DNA from: DASXUX01 sp036504595 | GTDB taxonomy: Bacteria > Planctomycetota > SZUA-567 > H5-PLA8 | Length of the DNA: 64,000 nucleotides | Assembly (NCBI GenBank): GCA_036504595.1 | Contig: DASXUX010000028.1 | Coordinates: 39,311 to 103,310 of the forward strand | Direction of reading: 5' to 3' | Part shown: one piece after another, positions 32,802 through 43,039 of the stretch | Layout: each line of letters begins with the position of its first letter | Numbering within the stretch: position 1 is the stretch's first letter | Translations under genes and position numbers: made by a program | The notes under the pieces: model-generated | Databases searched by the model: none | Told to the model about the DNA's origin: nothing | What the model saw: only the letters and a program-made list of their open reading frames with translations

Positions 32802-33035
32802 TCACGTTCCGTCGTGCTCGCTCTGATCGTCGGAGACGGGCGGGATGGGCTGGCCCGGGATCGCGTACTTTCCGGTCAACCAGTTGCCCATGTCGATATC
32901 GCGGCAGCGCTGCGAACAGAAGGGGAAGACCTTATGCGCCGCGATGCGCGTGTACTGAAATTCTTTTCCGCAGCGCGGGCAACGCGCGGTTTTCACGGGA
33001 TCGTTGGAAGAAGACGGCTTTGAATCTGGCGTCAT
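32802..33035 (-). CDS. yacG: DNA gyrase inhibitor-type zinc-finger protein YacG
   Basis: 77 residues. The two zinc-binding pairs are CPRCGKEF and FCSQRCRDIDMGNWLTGKYAIPG, with the conserved DMGNWL(x)GKYAIPG block. YacG binds GyrB and inhibits gyrase in E. coli. The protein is slightly longer than classical YacG because of a Ser/Asp-rich N-terminus and an acidic tail (VSDDQSEHDGT). Its usual coaE neighbour is not present here. Confidence 0.85.
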   Translation of the reverse strand: MTPDSKPSSSNDPVKTARCPRCGKEFQYTRIAAHKVFPFCSQRCRDIDMGNWLTGKYAIPGQPIPPVSDDQSEHDGT

Positions 33036-33117
33036 AACTGATGCAGAATTCTCCCGACAACAAGGACAACTCCTGCATCGCGGCAGGCAATGCGGACAAT
33101 GCAAGGTCGCGAAGGGT

Positions 33118-33504
33118 TCAGATCCCTGATTGCCCGTCGGACGCGGACGCCTTGACGCCCGCGATGACGCCGGATTCCTCGGCGCGCGGCGGCGGGGGTT
33201 CGTCGCCTTCGGTGAGTTTGCGGATTTCGTACTGTACGGCTTCCATTTCGCGCCGCCACTTGATGCGGCCCTGGAAGCCAATGACGACATCGTACATCTG
33301 CTGCGCTTTGCGGAGTTCGCGTTCGAGCGTCTTCAGACGGTCGTCGCGGCGCATGTCGCTTTCGGGCGCCGAGGTCTGATCGCGTGGCGTGTCGTTGTAA
33401 ATCATCCCGCGCCTCCAAATCTGACCGTAGTGCCTGCGGCAGTAACCCTTGGCGTGTGAGGGATTGGGGCAACCCTCCACGATACACTGCGTCGGCTTCG
33501 TCAT
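33118..33504 (-). CDS. small zinc-finger-like protein with coiled-coil tail
   Basis: 128 residues from the ATG at 33504, with GAGGGGG 8 nt upstream. The start, TKPTQCIVEGCPNPSHAKGYCRRHYGQIWRRG, forms a C-x4-C...GYC-x2-HY metal-binding pattern like that in small DNA-associated and phage proteins. A helical, charged region (DRLKTLERELRKAQQMYDVVIGFQGRIKWRREMEAVQYEIRKLTEG) follows. No specific family is recognised. It lies 82 nt upstream of yacG on the same strand, so the two may be co-transcribed. Confidence 0.7.
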   Translation of the reverse strand: MTKPTQCIVEGCPNPSHAKGYCRRHYGQIWRRGMIYNDTPRDQTSAPESDMRRDDRLKTLERELRKAQQMYDVVIGFQGRIKWRREMEAVQYEIRKLTEGDEPPPPRAEESGVIAGVKASASDGQSGI

Positions 33505-33582
33505 GCGCAGCCCCCTCTCCAACCAAATGTCTCGCACAACGCCCGCGAGCTTCCGGTTTGAATTTTTTCTTATTGACACAGG

Positions 33583-33610
33583 GTCATAAGCCGTACCGTT
33601 TCCAAGTCAA
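33583..33610 (-). promoter_or_regulatory. promoter of the small zinc-finger gene
   Basis: On the minus strand TTGACT (33605-33610), a 16-nt spacer and TATGAC (33583-33588), about 80 nt before the ATG at 33504. Confidence 0.45.
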
Positions 33611-33640
33611 CATAAATGTTGCGCAAAAAGTTTTGCTGGA

Positions 33641-33661
33641 CTGGTGTCTGATGTCTGTTGA
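33641..33661. repeat. short heptanucleotide repeat (CTGGTGT-type)
   Basis: Three units (CTGGTGT, CTGATGT, CTGTTGA) in the divergent gap before the prepilin peptidase gene. The unit is the complement of the ACACCAG family at 63806. Confidence 0.5.
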
Positions 33662-33746
33662 ATGGCCTCAGTGAGCGACGGTGGACTCGCTCCAGACCAC
33701 CAAAGTCTCCTTGTCTTCACTCGGTCTAGCCGTTAGTGATGATCAG

Positions 33747-35177
33747 ATGACCCCCGTACCCGTTGAATTCTGGCTTGTGGTTTTTGCGATGGCTGGCGCG
33801 ATCTTCGGCTCCTTCGCCAACATGCTCTCCTATCGTCTGCCGCGAAACATATCGGCCGTGACGCGCACGCGCTCATTCTGTCCGCAGTGCGAACACAATC
33901 TGGCCTGGTATGACAACGTCCCGATCCTCAGTTACCTCTCGCTTTTCGGACGCTGCCGTTATTGCCGCAAGCCGATTCCCGTTCGGTATCTCCTGGTCGA
34001 ACTGCTCGTGAGCGGCTTGTGGTTCGCCGCCGCCTATCAGTTCCTGGCGCTCAACCCGCCGATGCTGATTTCGCCCTTCACCGGCACGATGCCCCCCGTC
34101 CGCTTTATCGCGCTTCTTTTCCTGAGCCTCAATCTCGTGGTGCTCGCGGTCGTCGATCTGGAGTGCTGGCTGATCCCCATCGAAACGACGCTGTACTGGA
34201 TACCCGTGGCGATCTTGATCGCCCCGATCTACCCCGCGCTTCACGCATCGGCAACGACGTGGGTGGCCGGCTGGCCGTCCATCAACGCGTTGATCGATAG
34301 CTTGATGGGCCTGGCGTTGGGCGCCGGTCTGCTGTGGGCGATCGGGTTTCTGACGACTGTCTTCACGTTCTACAAACATCGCATGCAGGGGAGCAAGGAA
34401 CACCCACTGGAAGGCATGGGCGAAGGGGACATGCATCTGCTGGCGCTGGTCGGTGCGCTGCTGGGTTGGAAGGCCGCGCTGATGACGCTGGGGATTGCCA
34501 TTTTCGTCGCGTGTTTCGTCGGCGTGGCGAAAATCTTGCTGGATCGGGTGCAAGAGTGGCGCTTGGGCGAGAGGTGGCAACCGGCTCCGCCCACCTTTGA
34601 CCTGCCCGAGGAGACGCCGCCGCTGCCCGTGTTCTGGCCGCTGCCGATCTTCGGAGGGCTGCTCTTGTTGCTGGCGCTGGGGCTCTTCATTCAAAGCGCC
34701 CGGACATGGAGCGGCACGGGGCCGCTCACGATGGAGGAGGAACCGTTCCGGTTCGTGCTCGACCCGTTCACCGGCGCGCTGGACTGCCGGCTGATCCCCG
34801 CCTTTGTGATGACGGCGCTGGGCGCGCTGCTGGTCTTCGCGTATCCCTTCTATAAGTATCTGGCATCGATTGACATGCTGCCGCAGGGCAGCATCGTCGA
34901 AAACGAGAAAGGCGAGAAGCAGGAAGTCATCACGGCCGGGCACTACATCCCCTTCGGCCCGTCGCTGGCCGCTGCGGCGCTGCTCGTGGCGTTCTACGAT
35001 CCGTTGTTGCGGAATTACGCCGCGTGGTGGTGGTCGGTGATGCAAGGCTACGTCCCCGGCGGAGCCGTCCCGACGATGGCGCCGATGCCCTACCGCGTCA
35101 TCGCGCAGAATGAAATTCTGAGCGTGTTGATGGCGATCGGCGGATTCTTCCTGCCGACGCTGCCCAGAGCGCGCTGA
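33747..35177 (+). CDS. long A24-type prepilin peptidase
   Basis: 476 residues from the ATG at 33747; an upstream GTG at 33681 would add 22 residues, and neither has a clear ribosome site. This family cleaves and methylates prepilin leaders in the inner membrane. Seen are FGSFANMLSYRLPRN, the cysteine pairs CPQCEH and CRYCRK, and the catalytic aspartates in VDLECWLIP and GEGDMHLLALVGALLGW. The protein is nearly twice the usual length (about 250-290), with an extended loop and a C-terminal region containing additional membrane segments and hydrophilic stretches (SIVENEKGEKQEVI). The extension has no recognised function. A terminator follows. No pilin gene is adjacent. Confidence 0.88.
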   Translation: MTPVPVEFWLVVFAMAGAIFGSFANMLSYRLPRNISAVTRTRSFCPQCEHNLAWYDNVPILSYLSLFGRCRYCRKPIPVRYLLVELLVSGLWFAAAYQFLALNPPMLISPFTGTMPPVRFIALLFLSLNLVVLAVVDLECWLIPIETTLYWIPVAILIAPIYPALHASATTWVAGWPSINALIDSLMGLALGAGLLWAIGFLTTVFTFYKHRMQGSKEHPLEGMGEGDMHLLALVGALLGWKAALMTLGIAIFVACFVGVAKILLDRVQEWRLGERWQPAPPTFDLPEETPPLPVFWPLPIFGGLLLLLALGLFIQSARTWSGTGPLTMEEEPFRFVLDPFTGALDCRLIPAFVMTALGALLVFAYPFYKYLASIDMLPQGSIVENEKGEKQEVITAGHYIPFGPSLAAAALLVAFYDPLLRNYAAWWWSVMQGYVPGGAVPTMAPMPYRVIAQNEILSVLMAIGGFFLPTLPRAR

Positions 35178-35201
35178 TTTTGCGCTGTGTGCGCCCAAAG
35201 A

Positions 35202-35227
35202 AAGAGCGGGCCTTTCGGCCCGCTCTT
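35202..35227. terminator. bidirectional intrinsic terminator
   Basis: An 11-bp stem (AAGAGCGGGCC and GGCCCGCTCTT) with loop TTTC lies between the convergent prepilin peptidase and metK genes. On the minus strand the stem is followed by a T-rich run, favouring metK. Confidence 0.85.
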
Positions 35228-35260
35228 ACCACTCACCAATTACCACTCACCACTCACCAG
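35226..35260. repeat. heptanucleotide tandem repeat (TCACCAC-type)
   Basis: Five units in register (TTACCAC, TCACCAA, TTACCAC, TCACCAC, TCACCAG) fill the gap between the terminator and the metK stop codon. Confidence 0.8.
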
Positions 35261-35261
35261 C

Positions 35262-36497
<1,236 letters not shown>

Positions 36498-36533
36498 GTA
36501 GCGCTCCTTTCAGAGCTCTTGAGTACGGGCGAA

Positions 36534-36579
36534 GGTAGCGATGGCCTCCGTGCCAGCCGGCAGGGACGCCGGCGCTACC
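36534..36579. repeat. nested inverted repeat upstream of metK
   Basis: Outer arms GGTAGCG (36534-36540) and CGCTACC (36573-36579) enclose a GCCGGC dyad. It lies 37 nt before the metK start and could be a leader hairpin or a palindromic repeat copy. Confidence 0.55.
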
Positions 36580-36721
36580 CGCCAAAGGAGAAAAAAAGAC
36601 ACCCCGCGCGGACCTCCCCCATCCGCGCAAGCAACCTGCAACAAGACTCGCCGCAGGAGGATAGAGGACGAAAGAGCCGGGTCAAGTTCCATTGTGGTCA
36701 GAACCGCGACCGGCAGGGGGC

Positions 36722-37259
36722 GGTCTGTACCGCAGGCCTCTGGCCTGTCCTCCGTTCCCTATCGCGGGCGTCTCACCCGCTGCTCCGGCCTGTAAAAAAG
36801 TGCACCTGTGGTGGTTGCCGGCTGCTATCCTCAAGCCTCAGGTCTCAAGCCTCAAAGTCCGTCTATTCCTGTCCAAGACTGCACCTGTGCACCGTGCCGC
36901 CGGCCTCTCCTCTGTGCTGGCGGCGTCTCGCCCGCTGCTCCAGTCTGTAAAAAAGTGCACATGTGGTGGTCGCCGGCTTTCGTCCTCAAGCCTCAAAGTC
37001 CGTCCATTCCTGTCCAAGACTGCACCTGTGCACCCTGCCACCGGCCTCTGTACTGCGGGCGTCTCACCCGCTGCTCCGGTCTGTAGAAAAGTGCACCTGT
37101 GGTGGTCGCTCGCTTCCGTCGTCAAGCCTCAAGTCTCAAGCCTCAAGTCTGTCTGTTTCTGTCCAAAACTGCACGTGTGCGCTTCTTCAAACCCTGAACC
37201 AGCGGTGCTTCCTCCGCCAGAACGTCTGTAAAAAAAGTGCACATGTGCAGTATCCCTGG
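36722..37259. repeat. tandem array of about 140-nt modular units
   Basis: Three near-complete units start at 36791, 36946 and 37082 (lengths 155, 136 and 145), a fourth partial one at 37227, and a partial leading half-unit at 36722. Each begins TGTAAAAAAGTGCAC(A/C)TGTGG, continues through TCAAGCC-type heptamers, CCTGTCCAAGACTGCACCTG, a CCGGCCTCT word and, in three of them, GCGGGCGTCTCACCCGC-type palindromes. Unit length varies mainly through the number of heptamers. The array is not CRISPR-like. Confidence 0.85.
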
Positions 37260-37429
37260 ACCCAAACCCCCGAAACCCGCCTGTCTTCAATTCTCAAAGA
37301 ACACCTTCCGCCAAGGCATAGTATCCAACTCGGCCCCATATAACTATGACGAACCAGCCTCAAAAATACTTCACTGTTTTTGGTTTAATTTTAGTTAATA
37401 TGAAGACTCAGTGTGCTCTGCCTACGATT

Positions 37430-40400
37430 TCATTTATTGTTGCGCTGGCGTTCGGCCTCTTTCGCCGCCGGGTCACCGGGGCGGGTGAAGGTGCCTTTGC
37501 CGGAGATTTCAAGCACGTCGATACCATGAAAAGTGTATTGCCCGAGCGCCTTGAGTCCCATGGTATTGCGATCACGCGGGGGCCAGTCTGTGCGGTCTGT
37601 CAACGGTCCCATCTCGGATTTGTATGTTACTACCGATTCACCGTTCACCGTGAAGACCACGCTGTTACGGCGAACCTGAACGATTACCGTGTTGCGCTCG
37701 CCGGGTTTCATGAGCGACCGCTTGACAGTGGCCTGATCTTGAGCGAGCTTGCCGTTGATCGTGTTCAGGCACGCGTATTGCTCATCGATCCTCCACCAGA
37801 ACCGCTCGCCGTTGTGAAACAAGCTCCCACCGATCCAATGCGCGCCTTTGGTTGGCGTGAACTCGACGCGGCAGTCGTATTCTTCCGCCGGATGAAATGG
37901 CATCTCCAACATGCCTTGTGCGAAGACCGACTTTGACAACGTCGCACCATTGAAACTCCATGTCGTATCGAGCGCGTCCCGTTTCGGGTCCACCAGCGGC
38001 AATAGGTTGACCGCCTTCGCCCAGCGCGCGGGATCGTTATCGGCACCCGCCGGCGCGGCCTCCGCGCTCAGCCGCGGCGGCTTGGTGTTCGGCTCCGGGT
38101 CGAGTTCGATGATCAAATCGTCGAAGAACACCTCCGCCGCCACGAAGGGGACGCCTATGGACACCGATATTTCCCTGGCGTCTGCGGGAATTTTCCAGAG
38201 CGGCGTCACAAGCTGCTGCCAGTCGCGCTGCTCCGGCGGGAGATTCCGACACGGGCGCTCGTCACCCTGGACTTTCAGTAGCACTCGGGGTTGAGCCCAT
38301 CCATCCGGCGCGGGAACTGGCGTGTAACCCAGCGGGCAGCAGGCGCTCACACTGACGCGCAGCGAGTGCCCGGCAACGAGCGCCGGATCAATCGGGATCG
38401 TCATTTTAGCTTCGCCGCGGTCTCGTTCCTTGCGGCTGATGCGCAGCACTTTCCCATGCCCGGGCAGTTCGACAATCGCCACCTGGGACTTTGGGCCAAT
38501 GGTCCACCACTGCGGCAACTTGTTCAGGTCCAGTTTCTCGAAGTCCTCGCTAAGCAGCACGCCCTTCGGCGCGGCCGGCGCGCCTACGGGCGTCAGCCGT
38601 GGCTCAACCCAGACGGCGCGGGCATTTGCACAGTTCCCGGGGCACTCGACGGACAACTCAAGTTTCTGGACACCGGCCACTTCCACGCGGCAGGATTGCG
38701 CCTTGCCGCTCTCCTTAGTTGGTTGTGACGCCCAAAGCAACTTGCCGTCGCCCACAACCTTGAACGTGAGTGCGGTCACGGTCTTGTTCTGTGCAGAATC
38801 GTTTATAGCAGCGCTGGCCTCGAAGGCCTGGTACTTCCCAACCAGCGCGTAGGCCACGTGGGATCCTGCTGAATGTCCAGGGTACATCAACAACCCCTTA
38901 GGAGAGGGGACGTTGTTCACCACAATCGCTAAGTCGTCAGCGCCGCCGTTCTTTGCCCACATAGCATGACCATTGTAAGTGAAGACCTTCACTTCCTGTT
39001 CCGGCAGGTCGGAGAGATACACGACAGCGCCGGGCGGTTCAGGTTTCGCGGCCGCCGCGCTCAGCGGGTTCTTCGCCCAGAACTCCGCCACGGGCACTTC
39101 GTTGATCTTCTCCAGCGTCTTGATCGAGCCCAGGATGGCGGCGTCGCGCGCAACCACAAAATCGCATACCAAGTGCTTGATGGGCAAATCCCTGATCGGC
39201 GCGAGATCGCCGACCTGTGTCTTTTTGATATCGAGCGTGATCAAGCTCAGCCCCTTCAGCGGCGCGAGATTCTCAACAGGATTGCTGGCGACATAAAGGT
39301 GTGTCAGCGGTATGCCCTGCAACGGCGAGAGCTCGTGGATGTTGTTATTTTGCAGGGCGAGGATTTGCAGTTTCATCCCACGGAGGGGCGTGAGATCCTC
39401 AAGGTTCCCCTTGGCCTGCGTGTGCGGTCTGCATTCGAGGTCGCTCAGGCCAACCAACGCTTTGATCGGTGAAAGATCCTTCAGGGCGATGCTGGAGATG
39501 TGCAACAGTTGCACCTGCCCGTTCACAACTTTGCTCTCCAGTATCGGCCCATTCCATCCTGGATTCACATCCCGCAGCTTCGCCACCACCGCCTCGACCT
39601 GCTTCTCCGCCGGCAGCGCCTGCACCATCTTGATCCACGCGTCGTCCACGCCACCGGCGGCGGGCACGGAGTTTTTCGCCCAGAACTCCGCCACGGGCAG
39701 GTCGTTGAGTTTTTCCAGCGTCTTGATCGACTTTAGGATGGCCGTGTCGCGGGCGGGAACGAAGTCGCACGTCAACTCTGTCAACGGCATCTCGGTCAGT
39801 AGCGACAAATCGGTGACCTTTGTTCCCCGTAGCTGGAGCTTCGTTAACTTCATCCCGCGAAGAGGAGACAGGTCGCTGATCGGCCGTCCAGTGCAGTTGA
39901 TTTCGGTCAGCGCCATGCCAGACAGCCCGGCAAGGTCGGTCGCCTCTCCGCCGTTGAGCCATACGGCTCGTAACGCGGGAAAGCCTTTCAACGGCGTAAG
40001 GTTCCGGCAGTTGACGTGCGCGAACCAGACACTGCTCTTATCTACTATCTGAGCATTGACGGTGGCGCGTTGATCATTCAGCTCCTTCAGCTTTTCCATG
40101 ACCTTCTTAATCTGTTCTTCGGGCGGCAGCGCGTGCACCATCTTGATCCACGCGTCGTCCACGCCGCCGCGGGCCGCGTCATACTCCTTCCAGAATTCCT
40201 GGGGAGACTTCAGCTTGTCTCCGCTCGTTCCGATCTGCGTCAGAGTCTTCATGGCGCGGATCGAATCGATGCCCCGCGTGACCGTGGCGGGCGAGAACGT
40301 CAGCAGGTAAAGCTTCGGCAGGTCAGCCAGCGGGCTGAGGTCGGTGACTGGCGTGTCATTCATGTAAAGTCTGCCCAGCGTCCAGGTCATCTTCGAGCCG

Positions 40401-43039
40401 GGTGCGCCACGTAAAGGCGTAAGATCGCGGACTTGCGTGTGATCAATTTCCAGGTGGCCGATTGGCATTCCCAGCAGGGGAGTCAGGTCGCTGACGGCCG
40501 TCGAACCGAGCTTCAATCCAATCAACTTCAAGCTCTTGAGTGGAGATATATCGGATATTGCCGCGCCGGTTAAACCCAGGTCCGTGATTATACCATTGGT
40601 ATAGGCCTGCGTGGCCTTTCCGTCGTATCTGGGATTCAGCTCTTTAAGCTTCTCCACGACCTTCTTGAACTGCTCTCCCGCCGGCAGCGCCTGCACCATC
40701 TTGACCCAGGCGTCCGTGACGCCGGTTTCGCGTTGCGCGTCCACGTCCGCGCCGGCAGCAGACACATCCAGCGCCAACCGGAATCCGATGTCGGGATTCC
40801 GGCGACCAGGACTGATCCAGTAACGGCGCGCCGAGCCGCAATCGCTTGCGCGATTACTCCAGCTACCACCGCGCAGAACACGATCTCCGCCGCTCGCCGG
40901 GCCTTTCGGATCAACCGGCGGCGAATCCGCGTAGTATTTGTCGTTGAAGTTATCCTGGACCCACTGCAACACGTTCCCGAGCATGTCATACAAGCCCCAG
41001 GAGTTCGGCTTCTTCTGGCCGACGGGATGGGTGCGCATTCCCGAATTGTTGGTGCACCAGCCCGCCTGCTCCAAGTCCGAATCCTTGTCGCCGGTGTTGA
41101 ACTTCGTCGTTGTCCCGGCACGGCCGGCGTACTCCCATTGCGCTTCTGTCGGCAGGCAGGCATTCCGCCCCGTCTTTTTCGCGGCCCACTTGCAGAACTC
41201 CTGGGCGTCACTCCAGGTGACCAGGCATACCGGATGGTTGTCCTCTTGCGGGAAGTTCGGCTTCATCCAGTTGACGCCGGAAACCTCCTTCCACCCGTTG
41301 TCCCAAGTGTAGCCTCTGTTGCCAGCTTTCTCCGCTTCGGTCTGGAACTTCATGGCGTCAACGAACGCCCGGAACTGCGCGATGGTGACAGGGTACTTCC
41401 CCATGTAAAACGGCTTGCTGATCTGCACCTTGTGGACGGGCTTCTCTTGCGGCTTCGCGTCGGCGTCGTCCGATCCCATCATAAATTCGCCCGCCGGCAC
41501 CAGCACCATCTCCATCTTCACCCCGCCGCCAAGGTCCAGCGAGAGATCCTTCGGCAGAGCGGCTTCGGGCTGTACGGCAACAGGCCGGGTCTCGGGTTTC
41601 GACCTCGCAATTTCGGCCGGCGCCGCCTTTGCCGTTTCTCCCCGTCCCCCCGTCTCCCCGTCCCCCCGTCTGGCTGTTGTCCCCGTCTCCGCGTCTCCCT
41701 GTCCCGATTTCCCGCCGCTCGTCAGCGCATAGATGAGAATCAGCAGTCCTAGTGCGAGCACGCCGCCGGCGATGTATAGCGGTGTTTTGTTGGGGCGTGC
41801 CGAGGTTGAGGCGCGCTGTTCGCCTGTGTGCCTCGTCGCCGGCGCGTGTGGGCGCGTGCCCGCGGGCGCTAGCGGGCCGGCAGTCTTGCGCGGAGCGGTG
41901 GCTGCGCGCCGCGGAGCCCGCGGCATGGCCACGGATGATTTACCCACGTCGATGGCGTTGCTGCTGGGCATCTTGCCGTCGATCACCAGTTCCAGATCGG
42001 CGAGCAGCTCGTTGCAGTCGCGATACCGGTCGATCGCATCTTTGGCCATCATTTTCTGGATGACCTGCACGACCGGATCGGGGATGTCTTCGCGAATGTC
42101 TTGGGGGTTCGACAACTGCTCATTTAGGTGCTTGAGGAGAATCGCGGCGGCCGTCGTTCCCTGGAAAGGCGTCTGTCCCGTGACCAGGTGGTAAAACATG
42201 GCACCGAGCGAGTAAATATCGCTGCGGCCATCCACGCCTTTATCGCCGCGGGCCTGCTCGGGCGAGATGTAGTGCGGCGTTCCGAGCGCCACGCCGGTCT
42301 GCGTCGCGAAACTCTGCTCGCCGCCGCCAATGTTCTTTGACAAGCCCATGTCGAGGATTTTGGCCACACCCACTTCACCGATAGTGCTGGCGTTAAGCGG
42401 CTTACAGAGCATGATATTCGCCGGCTTGATGTCGCGGTGGATGAAGCCATGCTCGTGCGCGTGCTTCAGGCCGCGCGCCACCTGCATCACGATTTGGGTG
42501 GCTTGGTCCCAAGACAATGGGCCTTCGCGCTTGAGTTTCTTATCGAGCGGCTCGCCTTCGCAGAGCTCCATCGCCAGGTAGTGGTAGCCCTGGTCCTCGC
42601 CGTAGGAATAGGCTGCGACAATGTTGACGTGGTTGAGCGCCCCCGCCGCTTTCGCCTCGCGCCGGAAGCGCGTCACGAAATCGGCGTCGCCGGCATGTTT
42701 CTTGGGCAGGACTTTGACGGCGACCAGGCGTCCGACGTTCAGGTCTTCGGCCTGATAGACCGCCCCCATTCCGCCTTCGCCAAGTTTCTTGACCAACTTG
42801 AAATGGGCGAGTTGCTTGATGCCGCCGGCCTGCTGCGCCTGGAGCTTCTTCTCGACGTTCTCGCGGATGACAGGCGTGATGACACCTTGCTGAATGAAGA
42901 CATCAGGCAGAGACACCAGAACGCCATTTCTGGCGCTCTCAGCTTGAGCCGTCCTGGCGGTCTCGATCTGGTCGAGCGTAACCATGCCCATCTGGTTAAG
43001 CGCCCGGGCAAAGGCTTCGTCAGATACTGGGTTGGACAT
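37430..43039 (-). CDS. giant Ser/Thr kinase fused to FGE-like, LRR and NPCBM-like modules
   Basis: 1869 residues from the ATG at 43039, with GGAG upstream; longer frames have no support. The kinase domain runs about 80-355, with LGEGGMGAVYQAED, Lys109 (VAVKVL), HRD at 201-203, DMG instead of DFG at 230-232, and GTPHYISPEQ. A Pro/Ala/Arg linker and one membrane segment (YIAGGVLALGLLILIYAL, about 422-439) follow. After a linker encoded by a G/A-rich repeat comes a formylglycine-generating-enzyme-like domain (MVLVPAGEFMMGSDDAD to DIGFRLAL, about 510-760). Next are three blocks, each starting DAW(V/I)KMV(Q/H)ALP, of leucine-rich-type repeats (LTPLRG, LSPLADLP). An NPCBM-like domain (LSDLPEQEVKVFTYNGHAMWAKNGG) and a beta-rich C-terminus follow. 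The kinase faces the cytoplasm and the rest the outside. A system-level role is unknown. Confidence 0.88.
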   Translation of the reverse strand: MSNPVSDEAFARALNQMGMVTLDQIETARTAQAESARNGVLVSLPDVFIQQGVITPVIRENVEKKLQAQQAGGIKQLAHFKLVKKLGEGGMGAVYQAEDLNVGRLVAVKVLPKKHAGDADFVTRFRREAKAAGALNHVNIVAAYSYGEDQGYHYLAMELCEGEPLDKKLKREGPLSWDQATQIVMQVARGLKHAHEHGFIHRDIKPANIMLCKPLNASTIGEVGVAKILDMGLSKNIGGGEQSFATQTGVALGTPHYISPEQARGDKGVDGRSDIYSLGAMFYHLVTGQTPFQGTTAAAILLKHLNEQLSNPQDIREDIPDPVVQVIQKMMAKDAIDRYRDCNELLADLELVIDGKMPSSNAIDVGKSSVAMPRAPRRAATAPRKTAGPLAPAGTRPHAPATRHTGEQRASTSARPNKTPLYIAGGVLALGLLILIYALTSGGKSGQGDAETGTTARRGDGETGGRGETAKAAPAEIARSKPETRPVAVQPEAALPKDLSLDLGGGVKMEMVLVPAGEFMMGSDDADAKPQEKPVHKVQISKPFYMGKYPVTIAQFRAFVDAMKFQTEAEKAGNRGYTWDNGWKEVSGVNWMKPNFPQEDNHPVCLVTWSDAQEFCKWAAKKTGRNACLPTEAQWEYAGRAGTTTKFNTGDKDSDLEQAGWCTNNSGMRTHPVGQKKPNSWGLYDMLGNVLQWVQDNFNDKYYADSPPVDPKGPASGGDRVLRGGSWSNRASDCGSARRYWISPGRRNPDIGFRLALDVSAAGADVDAQRETGVTDAWVKMVQALPAGEQFKKVVEKLKELNPRYDGKATQAYTNGIITDLGLTGAAISDISPLKSLKLIGLKLGSTAVSDLTPLLGMPIGHLEIDHTQVRDLTPLRGAPGSKMTWTLGRLYMNDTPVTDLSPLADLPKLYLLTFSPATVTRGIDSIRAMKTLTQIGTSGDKLKSPQEFWKEYDAARGGVDDAWIKMVHALPPEEQIKKVMEKLKELNDQRATVNAQIVDKSSVWFAHVNCRNLTPLKGFPALRAVWLNGGEATDLAGLSGMALTEINCTGRPISDLSPLRGMKLTKLQLRGTKVTDLSLLTEMPLTELTCDFVPARDTAILKSIKTLEKLNDLPVAEFWAKNSVPAAGGVDDAWIKMVQALPAEKQVEAVVAKLRDVNPGWNGPILESKVVNGQVQLLHISSIALKDLSPIKALVGLSDLECRPHTQAKGNLEDLTPLRGMKLQILALQNNNIHELSPLQGIPLTHLYVASNPVENLAPLKGLSLITLDIKKTQVGDLAPIRDLPIKHLVCDFVVARDAAILGSIKTLEKINEVPVAEFWAKNPLSAAAAKPEPPGAVVYLSDLPEQEVKVFTYNGHAMWAKNGGADDLAIVVNNVPSPKGLLMYPGHSAGSHVAYALVGKYQAFEASAAINDSAQNKTVTALTFKVVGDGKLLWASQPTKESGKAQSCRVEVAGVQKLELSVECPGNCANARAVWVEPRLTPVGAPAAPKGVLLSEDFEKLDLNKLPQWWTIGPKSQVAIVELPGHGKVLRISRKERDRGEAKMTIPIDPALVAGHSLRVSVSACCPLGYTPVPAPDGWAQPRVLLKVQGDERPCRNLPPEQRDWQQLVTPLWKIPADAREISVSIGVPFVAAEVFFDDLIIELDPEPNTKPPRLSAEAAPAGADNDPARWAKAVNLLPLVDPKRDALDTTWSFNGATLSKSVFAQGMLEMPFHPAEEYDCRVEFTPTKGAHWIGGSLFHNGERFWWRIDEQYACLNTINGKLAQDQATVKRSLMKPGERNTVIVQVRRNSVVFTVNGESVVTYKSEMGPLTDRTDWPPRDRNTMGLKALGQYTFHGIDVLEISGKGTFTRPGDPAAKEAERQRNNK
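41637..41705. repeat. CCCCGTC-type repeat inside the kinase linker
   Basis: Degenerate CCCCGTC/CTCCCCG units with 7-8 nt spacing occur inside the coding sequence, just after the membrane segment. Translated, they give the low-complexity stretch around RRGDGETGGRGET. Confidence 0.6.

Larger units (their letters stand above)
36498..37429. other. 930-bp repeat-rich region between metK and giant kinase gene
   Basis: No gene with recognisable features is present. From the metK side it holds an inverted repeat (36534-36579: GGTAGCG and CGCTACC with nested GCCGGC dyads), about 140 bp of unassigned sequence, then the tandem array at 36722-37259, then about 170 bp with no feature seen. The metK promoter was not confidently located. 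Confidence 0.6.

Noticed and set aside
36498..36720. SAM riboswitch upstream of metK
   Set aside because: No recognisable SAM-I, SAM-II or SAM-IV core motif was found on the minus strand.
36722..37259. Possible CRISPR array
   Set aside because: Units of 136-155 nt with internal heptamers and no constant-length spacers; no cas genes nearby.
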